Source: Paraburkholderia fungorum (lineage in GTDB: Bacteria > Pseudomonadota > Gammaproteobacteria > Burkholderiales > Burkholderiaceae). Taken from it: a DNA stretch of 64,000 bases. The translations under genes and the position numbers were made by a program. The notes under the pieces were generated by a model, which was not told the DNA's origin, made no database searches, and saw only the letters and a program-made list of their open reading frames with translations. Of the stretch, positions 42,875 to 51,429 are shown piece after piece. The stretch is taken from the NCBI RefSeq assembly GCF_900099835.1, contig NZ_FNKP01000003.1:1364001-1428000 (forward strand). The letters are read 5' to 3'. The number at the start of each line of letters is the position of its first letter. The stretch's first letter is position 1.

Positions 42875-45586
42875 ATGAGTATTCGATATGCAGTTGCGAT
42901 CCTTCTTGGTGCTGGTGTTGTCGTTGCTTACTCCGCGCCACCACTTACGCCATCGACCGAAGCTCAGGTGAGTGTCATTGTCCAGTCGCTACTCAGCCAG
43001 ATGTCATCGGCGCAGAAAGTGGACTACATCAGCGGTACTGGCGCCTGGGATGTGAAGCCCGTACCGAGCTTGGGCCTGCCGCAAATCAAGGCGAGTGACG
43101 CGGGACTTGGCGTGCGGTTAGCGACGCCGCCGGGGGTTGCCTATCCGGCCGGTCCTGCGCTTGCATCGACGTTTAACTCTGATCGCGCTAAGGAAGTGGG
43201 CGTCGCCCTCGGGCTGGAGACGCGCTTGAGCGGCTTCCAGCAAATAGCCGGTCCTGGCATGGATATGTATCGCACACCTTATGCGGGCCGTTCGTTCGAG
43301 TATGTCTCGGGAGAGGATCCTTATCTCGGCGCAGTGCTGGCCGCAGCGGAAATCAACGGCATTCAGTCGCAAGGAGTCTGGGCAGACGCAAAGCACTACC
43401 TCGCCAATGAACAGGAGGTCAACCGCTTCAGTTTGATGGAGACCGTCAGTGAGCGCGCGCTGCGCGAAATCTATCTGGTCCCATTCGAATCGTCCGTGAA
43501 AAATGCGAACGTAGCCGTCGTGATGTGCGGGTTCCAGGGGCTTAACGGTGCCGATCCGGTCTGCGAGAATAGCCACGTCATTCAACAGGTGCTCAAAAAC
43601 GAATGGGGCTTTAGAGGATTCGTCGAGTCCGACTACGCCGCATTGAAACATACGCTGCCCGCCGCGCTTGCCGGCGTGGACATGGAGCGTCCGTCAGCAT
43701 CGCTTTTCGCGCCAGAGGCATTGAGTCCCTATATCTCGAGCGGCCAGATAACGCAAAGCCTTATAGATGACAAGGTAAGCCGCATCCTCGGTCGCGTGGT
43801 TGCCTACGGGTTCAACAATGGCGTGCCCGCAGCGACAAACGTGTCGCATCCTCCGTTTGCCGAACGCGCTGCGCTCGACGTGGCGCGAGAAGGAATCGTG
43901 TTACTCAAGAACTCCGGAAACCTGCTGCCTCTCAGCCGCAGCAGCGTCAAAAGTGTTGCCGTGATTGGCGAGCTGGCGACGGGTCAACCGCCTACTGGAT
44001 ATGGCAGTGCAAACATTATCTCGCCCGTCTATATCAGCGAGCTAAGCGGTCTGCAACAGATTGCCGGCGGTGCGCGGGTCGACCTGATCGATGCCATGAC
44101 GCTGGACCCGTCGCGCAGCGTATGGACTACCACCAGTGGGACAGCAGGCGTTCAGGCGCAGTATTTCAGCAATGCGACCTGGAGCGGAAGTCCCGTGCTG
44201 ACTCGCATCGAACCGAACATCAATCTGGTGACGGCCGGTGCATCGACAGGCAGCGGAAGTACTACCACGACCGGGCCAGGAAGCGGCACAGGTACGGGCA
44301 GCGTGACAGGCAGTGCAACGGGGACTGCTACCGGACCCGCCACCACGTATGGCAGCGGAGGAAGCACGTCAACCCCCGCGTCTGCGCGTTGGATCGGTGT
44401 CGTAACACCGACAGTCACGGGAGCGCACGTTTTCAAGGCAAGAGCAGACGGCGCAGTTCGTCTTTACGTCAATGGGCAGCTAGTTCTCTCCAATGGAGAC
44501 GGCAATCCACTGCCTGGAAATTCAATTCCGCCCACTATTCCGTCAAGCGCTCGGGTCTTGCTGCAAGCGGGCCAGAAGTACACGGTGCAATTCGATTACT
44601 CTCCACGGTCTGGGTACGTTGGCGTATTTGGAGGGTTCCTCGGAGCGCAATTGAGTTGGGCTTCTCTCGTGCCCCCTCCCAACCTAAGCAGCTATGACGC
44701 GGTTATTGTCGCTGTCGGGAACAGCTACGAATATGAAGGTGAGGGCTTTGACCATCCGTTCACGCTTCCAGAGTTTCAGGACGAGTTGATATCCAACCTT
44801 TCTAACGTCAATCCGAAGACTATTGCGGTAGTGCACGGTGGCACAGGTCTCGACATGCATTCGTGGATAGGGCAGGTCGGCGGCGCACTTCATGCGTGGT
44901 ACCCAGGAGAGAACGGAGGACAGGCGTTGGCCGAAATTCTCTTTGGCGACGTGAACCCCTCCGGTAAGTTGCCTATCACTATCGAGCGCAGTATCACTGA
45001 CAACCCGACTTATCCGAACTACCCGCAGTACTCAAATTCTCTCGACTTCGATGCGATGACCTACACCGAGGACATTTTCGTTGGATATCGTGGATTCGAG
45101 AAGAACAATCGCACGCCACTCTTTCCATTCGGTTTCGGATTGTCCTACACGACGTTTTCTTACTCGGGGCTGAGGATCTCTCCGCAAGTCGCATCAGCCG
45201 ATAACCGTATTGCGGTGTCGTTTAACGTGACCAATACGGGCCAGGTTGCCGGGTCCGAGGCAGCCCAGGTTTATGTTGGCGAGCAGGGTGCTCCAGTGCC
45301 TCGCCCTATTAAAGAACTCAAAGGTTTTGCAAAAGTATTTCTTCAGCCCGGGGAAACGCAGCGCGTCACCGTGTATCTGAATCAGCGGTCGCTGGCGTAC
45401 TACGATACCAGCCGCACCGCATGGGTCTCAGACGCAGCGCCCTTTGAGATCCTCGTGGGGGCATCGTCACAGGATATCCGGCTGCGCGGACAATTGTTCA
45501 ACATCACGCAGCACGTCACGAGTACTACGACCAGTAATCCATTGGCATTGCCGCAAATGGTCAGAGTGGGACGCGTCCATCTTTGA
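42875..45586 (+). CDS. Exported glycoside hydrolase family 3 (beta-glucosidase type) with interrupted PA14 domain
   Basis: 903 residues with a signal peptide (MSIRYAVAILLGAGVVVAYS). The GH3 N-terminal barrel contains MDMYRTPYAGRSFEYVSGED, DAKHYLANEQE and the nucleophile region GFRGFVESDYAALKHT (Asp253). The GH3 C-terminal domain contains EGIVLLKNSGNLLPLS, GNSYEYEGEGFD (likely acid/base Glu) and HAWYPGENGGQALAEILFGD. A fibronectin III-like domain closes the protein. A PA14-type domain (about 425-600) is inserted in the C-terminal GH3 domain, and a Gly/Ser/Thr-rich stretch (about 455-500) interrupts the PA14. It should cleave beta-linked oligosaccharides or glycosides outside the cytoplasm. It is monocistronic. 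Confidence 0.92.
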   Translation: MSIRYAVAILLGAGVVVAYSAPPLTPSTEAQVSVIVQSLLSQMSSAQKVDYISGTGAWDVKPVPSLGLPQIKASDAGLGVRLATPPGVAYPAGPALASTFNSDRAKEVGVALGLETRLSGFQQIAGPGMDMYRTPYAGRSFEYVSGEDPYLGAVLAAAEINGIQSQGVWADAKHYLANEQEVNRFSLMETVSERALREIYLVPFESSVKNANVAVVMCGFQGLNGADPVCENSHVIQQVLKNEWGFRGFVESDYAALKHTLPAALAGVDMERPSASLFAPEALSPYISSGQITQSLIDDKVSRILGRVVAYGFNNGVPAATNVSHPPFAERAALDVAREGIVLLKNSGNLLPLSRSSVKSVAVIGELATGQPPTGYGSANIISPVYISELSGLQQIAGGARVDLIDAMTLDPSRSVWTTTSGTAGVQAQYFSNATWSGSPVLTRIEPNINLVTAGASTGSGSTTTTGPGSGTGTGSVTGSATGTATGPATTYGSGGSTSTPASARWIGVVTPTVTGAHVFKARADGAVRLYVNGQLVLSNGDGNPLPGNSIPPTIPSSARVLLQAGQKYTVQFDYSPRSGYVGVFGGFLGAQLSWASLVPPPNLSSYDAVIVAVGNSYEYEGEGFDHPFTLPEFQDELISNLSNVNPKTIAVVHGGTGLDMHSWIGQVGGALHAWYPGENGGQALAEILFGDVNPSGKLPITIERSITDNPTYPNYPQYSNSLDFDAMTYTEDIFVGYRGFEKNNRTPLFPFGFGLSYTTFSYSGLRISPQVASADNRIAVSFNVTNTGQVAGSEAAQVYVGEQGAPVPRPIKELKGFAKVFLQPGETQRVTVYLNQRSLAYYDTSRTAWVSDAAPFEILVGASSQDIRLRGQLFNITQHVTSTTTSNPLALPQMVRVGRVHL

Positions 45587-45739
45587 CGATCGCATATCGA
45601 CGGACAGTACGCGGAAGAAGCGATTGGCCGCCGCTGAAACCTGGCGGCTGGTTCTGCTAATCCAGTGTGCAGTAGATATGCGTGGCCGAAGCAGATATCT
45701 CATCGGGCCAAAGCCGACCCCGAGCGGCTCGCCACATGG

Positions 45740-46633
45740 TTACTTGCCGCTGACCGCGCCGTTGATGGTGTCGAGTACCTGACGCAGCGCTTTGGCATCC
45801 ACCTGGCCCGGCGCCGAGGCTTCACCGATCATGCCGAAAGTGAGATCGGAGCCGAACACCTGGCCAGAGAAGCGCGATACCGCACCCAATCCGCCCATCG
45901 ACATCGTCAATAGCGGCTTGCGGGAATAGCGGTCCCGAATCTGCTCCGTTGCGGTGAGCAGCTTGAGCACATCGGCAACGTTATGCGGCATCACAGCGAT
46001 CTTCAGGATGTCCGCGCCCATCTTGTCCTGCTTGCGCAGGCGGGACACGATCTCCTCTGTCGAAGGTGTCTTCCTGAAGTCGTGGCTGGACATCACGACC
46101 TTGATTCCAGCCGCGTGCGCGGCGTCGACTACTTCGCGCACGACGGAGGGTTGGCGGAACATTTCCACGTCGAGAATATCGATGAAGTGCGCCTTGATCA
46201 GAGCCAGGTACAGGTCTCCGTATTCCTTATCGGTGATTTCCTTCGAGCCGCCTTCCGATTTGGTGCGGAAGGTCAGGATAAGCGGCTTGCCGTTGGCCGC
46301 GGCGAGGACCTGCTTTCCCAGTGCGGCCACTTGCGCGGCATCGGTGTCGAAATTCAGGTAATCAATGCGATATTCGATGATATCGACAGCGGGGTTGCTA
46401 CCAATCGCCCGAGCCTGAGCTAGCACTTCGTCTGCTGTCGAAGCCGTGGTTGGAACGATGATCTTCGGTGCGCCTTCGCCAATCACGACGTGACGGATGG
46501 TGACCGGCACAGCGTGCTGCTGGGTGACTGCTGCAGCCGGCGCGCTGGTCGCAGCCGATGCGGGTGCGGATACCGCGAGCGCCTGGATGCCCAGCAAAAT
46601 CGACATCGAAATAATTGTCTTGCGCATATTCAT
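45740..46633 (-). CDS. Exported type I 3-dehydroquinate dehydratase
   Basis: 297 residues from the ATG at 46633, which has AAGGAA upstream. The first ~28 residues are a signal peptide (cleavage near ASA-AT). The enzyme is a class I (Schiff-base) dehydroquinase with every active-site residue of E. coli AroD identifiable: Glu87/Arg89 in IEYRIDY, Arg123 in TFRTKSEGG, Asp155 in DVEMF, His184 in MSSHDF, the Schiff-base Lys211 in ILKIAVMP, Arg254 in AVSRFSG, and Ser273/Gln277 in ASAPGQ. It converts 3-dehydroquinate to 3-dehydroshikimate. A periplasmic location points to quinate/shikimate catabolism rather than aromatic biosynthesis. No quinate dehydrogenase is in the window. Confidence 0.93.
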   Translation of the reverse strand: MNMRKTIISMSILLGIQALAVSAPASAATSAPAAAVTQQHAVPVTIRHVVIGEGAPKIIVPTTASTADEVLAQARAIGSNPAVDIIEYRIDYLNFDTDAAQVAALGKQVLAAANGKPLILTFRTKSEGGSKEITDKEYGDLYLALIKAHFIDILDVEMFRQPSVVREVVDAAHAAGIKVVMSSHDFRKTPSTEEIVSRLRKQDKMGADILKIAVMPHNVADVLKLLTATEQIRDRYSRKPLLTMSMGGLGAVSRFSGQVFGSDLTFGMIGEASAPGQVDAKALRQVLDTINGAVSGK

Positions 46634-47295
46634 TGTCTGACATTCCTTTTCATGTGTCTGGATATTGAGCCGCCCCGTCGCGCGGCGAGAGTGCATCCTG
46701 TCTTTGACCAGGACGGATGGACGGCAGTCGCTGAAGCCCGTCACGCGGCTTGAGCGCGGGCGTGAGGGCAATGTGAGGAGATATGCGAAGGTCCGGGCGT
46801 TGTGGCCCAAGATCCATCATCTTTCAGGCGCGTCGTTCGTGCGGATCGGCATCGGGCACGCGTCGTATCCATCTTTGCGCGCGGCTCATCAATGTGCCGA
46901 TGCGCACGACGTTTCGGTCAACCGGCCCGCTGCGAGACGGCAAGCCATAGCGTAGCGAAGTAGCAGGCGGATCTATCTAGCCGAAAAATGAAGTTTTCTT
47001 TAGGGGGGCGAGATTGCGCATCGCGGTCGAGCAGGTCAATCACAACAGGCTTCCCTGAAGTCGTACATTTTTCGAGCGGGTTGCCAATTGAACAGGCGGC
47101 GATCGTACGTACCGGAGAGAAATTGACGCGATACGTCGATCTGATCGCGAGTTCTGCCGGTTTTTGGAAAGCGAGGTATCGTGAGGGGCGTTTCGATCGA
47201 AGTAGTGTTGACGTGACATGCCGACTTCATCATCCCGTCGATTTGCGCGAAGCGTCAATGAAGATGTTCCCCTTGATCAACCGAGAATGTGAGCT
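46634..47295. other. Gene-free stretch
   Basis: No supported gene in 662 bp. It must contain the promoters of the dehydroquinate dehydratase (minus) and glutathione peroxidase (plus) genes. The frames present look random. Confidence 0.35.
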
Positions 47296-47847
47296 ATGAG
47301 TCAAAACCTGTACGACATACCTTTGACGTCGATCGAAGGTACGGCACTGACGTTGAAACAGTTTGAGGGAAAGGTACTGCTGGTAGTGAACGTTGCTTCC
47401 AGGTGCGGGCTGACGCCGCAGTACGAAGGGCTGGAGAAGCTCTATCAGGACAAGCGTACACAAGGTCTTGAGGTGCTCGGCTTTCCGGCCAACAATTTCA
47501 AGGAACAGGAGCCGGGCAGCGACGAAGAAATCCGGGCGTTCTGTAGCACGAGCTACGACGTGACCTTCCCTCTGTTCTCGAAGATTTCCGTGGTCGGTGG
47601 TGACCAGCATCCGTTGTACAGCTCGCTGACGAACAGTCAGCCTGCCGCGACAGGTGATGGTCCGTTCCGCGAAAGACTGAAGAGTTACGGTATCGAACCC
47701 AATACGGCGCCTGATGTGCTGTGGAATTTCGAGAAATTTCTGGTGAGCCGTGATGGTCGGGTTGTCGGTCGCTTTTCGCCCGATATCGTGTCTGACGATC
47801 CTCGCCTGGTGGCGGCTATTGATGCCGAGCTGGGCCTGGCACCTTAG
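47296..47847 (+). CDS. Glutathione peroxidase family thiol peroxidase
   Basis: 183 residues. The peroxidatic Cys37 lies in NVASRCGLTPQYEGLEKLY. The second active-site motif is FPANNFKEQEPGS, where the usual FPCNQF has Ala and Asn. A resolving-type Cys (about residue 83) lies in RAFCSTSYDVTFPLF, and the active-site Trp in LWNFEKFLV. Cysteine rather than selenocysteine, plus the second Cys, suggests thioredoxin-dependent reduction of hydroperoxides, as in most bacterial members. It is cytoplasmic and monocistronic. Confidence 0.93.
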   Translation: MSQNLYDIPLTSIEGTALTLKQFEGKVLLVVNVASRCGLTPQYEGLEKLYQDKRTQGLEVLGFPANNFKEQEPGSDEEIRAFCSTSYDVTFPLFSKISVVGGDQHPLYSSLTNSQPAATGDGPFRERLKSYGIEPNTAPDVLWNFEKFLVSRDGRVVGRFSPDIVSDDPRLVAAIDAELGLAP

Positions 47848-47946
47848 CCTTTCGGAACGGCGGCTCCGGACGGGGCCGTAAAAAGGCCACGCGTAGTTGA
47901 CGCCTGCGCGGATCGACTCCCCTGCGATATAGCCTGGTGGCCGTGC

Positions 47947-48942
47947 TCACGCATACCCCTCGTCGCCGTACCCGTCGGGCACCTGCTCCCCGAGCAGGTC
48001 GCTGGACACTTCCCTCAGACACGCACTGAACAGTTCCGCCGCCGGGGTGGTCGAGTCCGCGCGCCAATAGGCGACGACCTCGCCGAGCGGTTGCAGCGGC
48101 GGTAGCGGCAACACGCGCATGTTGCCGCGTATCACCTGGGGCCGTGCTACCGACATCGGCAGGATCGAAATGAAGTCGCCGCTGCGAATCAGCGCGACGT
48201 TCAACGCGAGCGAACTCGATTCAACCGCGCCCCGGTCAGGCGAGAGATCGTGCGACGCAAGCGTCTCGACCAGCGTGGCGTACGCCGGCGAACTTTGCAT
48301 CGGCGTGATCCAGCGGCATCCCTTCAAATCGGCCCACGTGGCCGGGCGATCGGGGTCGCCCAACGGATGATGGGTGCCTGCCACGAACACGAACGGCTCG
48401 CGATGCAGGACCTCCTGCGTGAGTGTCGACTGAACCCCGTTGCCGGGGGCAATCCGGTTGCGACCGAGCGCGATGTCGAGGTCGCCGTCGTCCATCATCC
48501 GCATCAGACGGTCGAGCGTGGTTTCGGCAAACGATAGCGATGCGGACGGCGCGCGCCGGATAAACAGCTGCACCGAGTGCGCAATCAGTGGCTCGGGAAT
48601 CGTGACGACCGCGCCGACCCGGACATGTCCCGCCGTACCGGACGCGAGCGCGCTGACGTCGCGCCGTGCCAGTTCGATCTGGCGCAACACTTCTCTTCCG
48701 CACGACACGATCACCTGACCGATGCCGGTCAACTCGAGCGCGTTGCCGACCCGGCTGACCACCGTCACGCCGAGCGCGTCTTCGATCTCCGCGATCTGCT
48801 TCGAAATGGCCGGCTGTGTGACGTGAAAGGCCGCCGCTACCCGCGTGACCTGGCCGAGATCCGCGAGGCTCACGAGTATCCGCAGATGCGGCAATTTCAG
48901 TCCGTTGCGGAAGAATCGCTCAATCGGATCGTTGCTGGACAT
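47947..48942 (-). CDS. LysR-family regulator of the adjacent sugar-acid operon
   Basis: 331 residues from the ATG at 48942; a further ATG lies upstream at 48974. The winged HTH includes LGQVTRVAAAFHVTQPAISK and LGVTVVSRVGNALELTGIGQ, and the effector domain includes LDIALGRNRIAPGNG and RSGDFISILPMSVARP. It resembles the GbpR/galactose-binding-type LysR group found beside sugar-acid operons. It is divergent from the MFS-SDR-IlvD-dehydrogenase-MHS operon, with palindromes between them, and is its probable regulator. Confidence 0.92.
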   Translation of the reverse strand: MSSNDPIERFFRNGLKLPHLRILVSLADLGQVTRVAAAFHVTQPAISKQIAEIEDALGVTVVSRVGNALELTGIGQVIVSCGREVLRQIELARRDVSALASGTAGHVRVGAVVTIPEPLIAHSVQLFIRRAPSASLSFAETTLDRLMRMMDDGDLDIALGRNRIAPGNGVQSTLTQEVLHREPFVFVAGTHHPLGDPDRPATWADLKGCRWITPMQSSPAYATLVETLASHDLSPDRGAVESSSLALNVALIRSGDFISILPMSVARPQVIRGNMRVLPLPPLQPLGEVVAYWRADSTTPAAELFSACLREVSSDLLGEQVPDGYGDEGYA

Positions 48943-48973
48943 CACAGGGTTTTCCCCAAAATCGGCGGATGAC

Positions 48974-48993
48974 ATAACCGTGGAGTTATAACT
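48974..48993. promoter_or_regulatory. Overlapping palindromes in the LysR / sugar-acid operon gap
   Basis: ATAAC-N6-GTTAT (48974-48989) overlaps a perfect palindrome, AGTTATAACT (48984-48993). They lie 32-51 bp upstream of the LysR ATG and about 215 bp before the operon start. The size and T-N11-A content fit a LysR binding site. Confidence 0.45.
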
Positions 48994-49207
48994 TTCGCCG
49001 AATTCGTGATTTGCGGCAATGACCGCCACGTCGTTAATCTTTAATCGCCGGGATGGTAAGCCGCTTGAGCGCCGCCCGATCCGGCCGCCGCCGGAACCAG
49101 GCGGCGCAGGCTTTGCATACCCACAAGATAGCGTCCGCTGCATCGGCTCCGGTGCAACGCGAGATGCTCAGGAGACTTCGTGCCAGCGGCACGAACAGGA
49201 CACAGAG

Positions 49208-50551
49208 ATGAACGCTGATTCATACGGCAACGGCGTTGCCTTCGGTCATGAACTCGACGGGCCGGCGCACGCCGCGCTTTACACAAAGCCCACGCGGCGC
49301 ATCGTGCCTTTCCTTTTTCTGGCGTTCGTGGTCGCGTATATCGACCGCGTGAACGTCAGTTTCGCGAAGCTGCAAATGCTGAGCGACCTGTCGCTGAGCG
49401 AGACGGTCTACGGTGCGGGCGCCGGGATTTTTTTCCTCGGCTATTTCATCTTCGAAGTGCCCAGCAATCTGATCCTCCATCGGGTCGGCGCGCGTCGCTG
49501 GATCGCGCGGATCATGGTCAGCTGGGCCATCGTGTCGAGTCTCACGGTGTTCGTCAGCGGCGCCACGTCGTTTTACGTGCTGCGCTTTCTGCTGGGCGTC
49601 GCTGAAGCCGGGTTCTTTCCCGGCGTCGTGCTGTATCTGTCGAACTGGTTTCCGGCGCAGCGTCGCTCGCAAATCATTGCGCTGTTCATGGCGGCGATCC
49701 CCGTGTCGGGCGCGATTGGCGGACCGCTGTCGGGCTGGTTGATGGCGCATTTCGCCGGTGTCTACGGGATCGCGGGCTGGCGCTGGCTGTTTCTGATCGA
49801 AGGGCTTGGTTCTCTGGTCGTCGGTATCGCAGCTTTCTTCGTGCTGACCGACAACATAGCCGACGTCCGCTGGCTGAATGCGGAAGAGAAATCCCGCATT
49901 GCCGCCGACCTCGCGCGCGACGCGGCGACCCGCAGCGAAACCACCGCGCGCGGCGCATTCGCGAATCCCAAGGTCTGGTTGCTGGGCCTGCTGTATTTCT
50001 GCATCGCGATGGGCAACTACGGGCTGGCCTTCTGGGTGCCCACCATCATCAAGGCGAGCGGCGTGGCGAGCATCGGCAATATCGGCTTGCTGTCGGCGGT
50101 GCCGTCGCTGATCAGCGTCGTCGCGATGATCTGGATCGCACGCCATGCCGATCGCAGCAACGAGCGGCGCGTGCATGTCGCGCTCTGTTGCGTGATCGGC
50201 GCGCTCGGCCTGCTCGCGTCGGTGCTGTTTGCCGCCAACGTGGCCGTCGCGGTGCTCGCCCTGGTGGTCGCGGCCATCGGTATCAACTCGATCGCGCCCG
50301 TGTTCTGGGGCATTCCCACTGCGCTGCTCGGCGGCGCGGGTGCCGCTGCGGGTCTTGCGGTCATCAATTGCACCGGCAATCTGGCGGGCTTCGTCAGTCC
50401 GTTCATCGTCGGCTGGCTGGCGGATCTGAGCGGCGGCAAGCTGCTTCCCGGCATGCTGGCGATCGCCGCCGCGCTGCTGATCGGCGCAGCGATCGTGATG
50501 GTTATTCCGTTTCATCGCACTTCTCAACGCTCTGAAGGGACGTTCAAATGA
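49208..50551 (+). CDS. MFS transporter, anion:cation symporter (ACS) family
   Basis: 447 residues from the ATG at 49208 with AGGA nearby. The ACS family pattern is plain: RRIVPFLFLAFVVAYIDRVN, VSFAKLQMLSDLSLSE, GAGIFFLGYFIFEVPSNLIL, and LGVAEAGFFPGVVLYLSNWF. About twelve helices. Relatives import sugar acids, tartrate or phthalate-type anions with protons. It is the first gene of a five-gene catabolic operon, and its stop overlaps the SDR start (ATGA). Confidence 0.93.
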   Translation: MNADSYGNGVAFGHELDGPAHAALYTKPTRRIVPFLFLAFVVAYIDRVNVSFAKLQMLSDLSLSETVYGAGAGIFFLGYFIFEVPSNLILHRVGARRWIARIMVSWAIVSSLTVFVSGATSFYVLRFLLGVAEAGFFPGVVLYLSNWFPAQRRSQIIALFMAAIPVSGAIGGPLSGWLMAHFAGVYGIAGWRWLFLIEGLGSLVVGIAAFFVLTDNIADVRWLNAEEKSRIAADLARDAATRSETTARGAFANPKVWLLGLLYFCIAMGNYGLAFWVPTIIKASGVASIGNIGLLSAVPSLISVVAMIWIARHADRSNERRVHVALCCVIGALGLLASVLFAANVAVAVLALVVAAIGINSIAPVFWGIPTALLGGAGAAAGLAVINCTGNLAGFVSPFIVGWLADLSGGKLLPGMLAIAAALLIGAAIVMVIPFHRTSQRSEGTFK

Positions 50552-51339
50552 CACAATCGAGCACGCCTGTCTGCGTGATCACGGGGGCGGCTTCCGGCAT
50601 CGGCGCGGCTTGCGCGTTGCGCTTCGCGCAGGCGGGGTGGTCGGTCGCAATCGGCAATTTCGACGACAGCACACGTGATGCGGCAGCGGGCGTCGAGGCC
50701 GCATGTCGCGACGCGGGCGCGCAGACCCTGGTGTTCGACGCCGACGTGGGCAACGACGCGGATTGCCTCCGCGCGGTCGATGCGGTCGCGAGCCGCTGGC
50801 AGAGAATCGATACGTTGATCAATTGCGCCGGCACCACGCGCGTGATCCCGCACAACGCGTTCGATCAGATCGACGACATCGAATTCGAGCGCGTTTATCG
50901 CGTGAATCTGATCGGTCTTTACCAGATGACCCGCGCGGCCGTTCCGCTGTTGCGCGAATCGGCGAGCACCGAGCGCAGCACCAGCGTCGTCAATGTGTCG
51001 TCGCTGGCGGGGCTGAACGGAACCGGGTCGTCGATTGCCTATGCGGCGTCGAAAGGCGCGGTGAATACGCTGACGTTGTCGCTCGCGCGCAATCTCGCGC
51101 CGCGCATTCGCGTCAATGCGATCGCGCCCGGCCTCGTCGACGACGGCCTGCTGCTGCGCGTGCTCGACGCCGACGCCTACGACGGCGTGCTGTCCCGGAT
51201 GACCGAACAGGCGCCGCTCAAACGTGTGTCGCAGCCCGCCGAAATCGCTGCGCTTGCATGGTTTCTCGCGACCCAGGCACCGGCTATCACCGGCCAGGTG
51301 ATAGCGGCGGAAAACGGCCTGCTGCTGAACGGCGGATAA
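50548..51339 (+). CDS. Short-chain dehydrogenase/reductase (SDR)
   Basis: 263 residues, overlapping the MFS stop by ATGA. The classical SDR features are present: cofactor motif TGAASGIGAACAL, the NAG-type strand INCAGTT, catalytic Ser in VNVSSLAGL, and Tyr/Lys in YAASKGA, with the C-terminal VIAAENGLLLNGG. It probably oxidises a hydroxyl of a sugar acid or lactone with NAD(P) in this pathway (inference from the IlvD/Edd neighbour). Confidence 0.92.
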   Translation: MTQSSTPVCVITGAASGIGAACALRFAQAGWSVAIGNFDDSTRDAAAGVEAACRDAGAQTLVFDADVGNDADCLRAVDAVASRWQRIDTLINCAGTTRVIPHNAFDQIDDIEFERVYRVNLIGLYQMTRAAVPLLRESASTERSTSVVNVSSLAGLNGTGSSIAYAASKGAVNTLTLSLARNLAPRIRVNAIAPGLVDDGLLLRVLDADAYDGVLSRMTEQAPLKRVSQPAEIAALAWFLATQAPAITGQVIAAENGLLLNGG

Positions 51340-51429
51340 ATGCAGCCCGCGCGCATGACGATCAGAGCTTGCCGCGAGTCATCGCCAGCCGTCGCCACAG
51401 CGACCTCGGCCGCGAGCGAGTCCCCTTAA

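Noticed and set aside
49220..50554. 444-codon minus-strand frame opposite the ACS-type MFS gene
   Set aside because: Its composition (Arg, Gln, Asp, His) and exact opposition to a clear membrane transporter mark it as a shadow frame.
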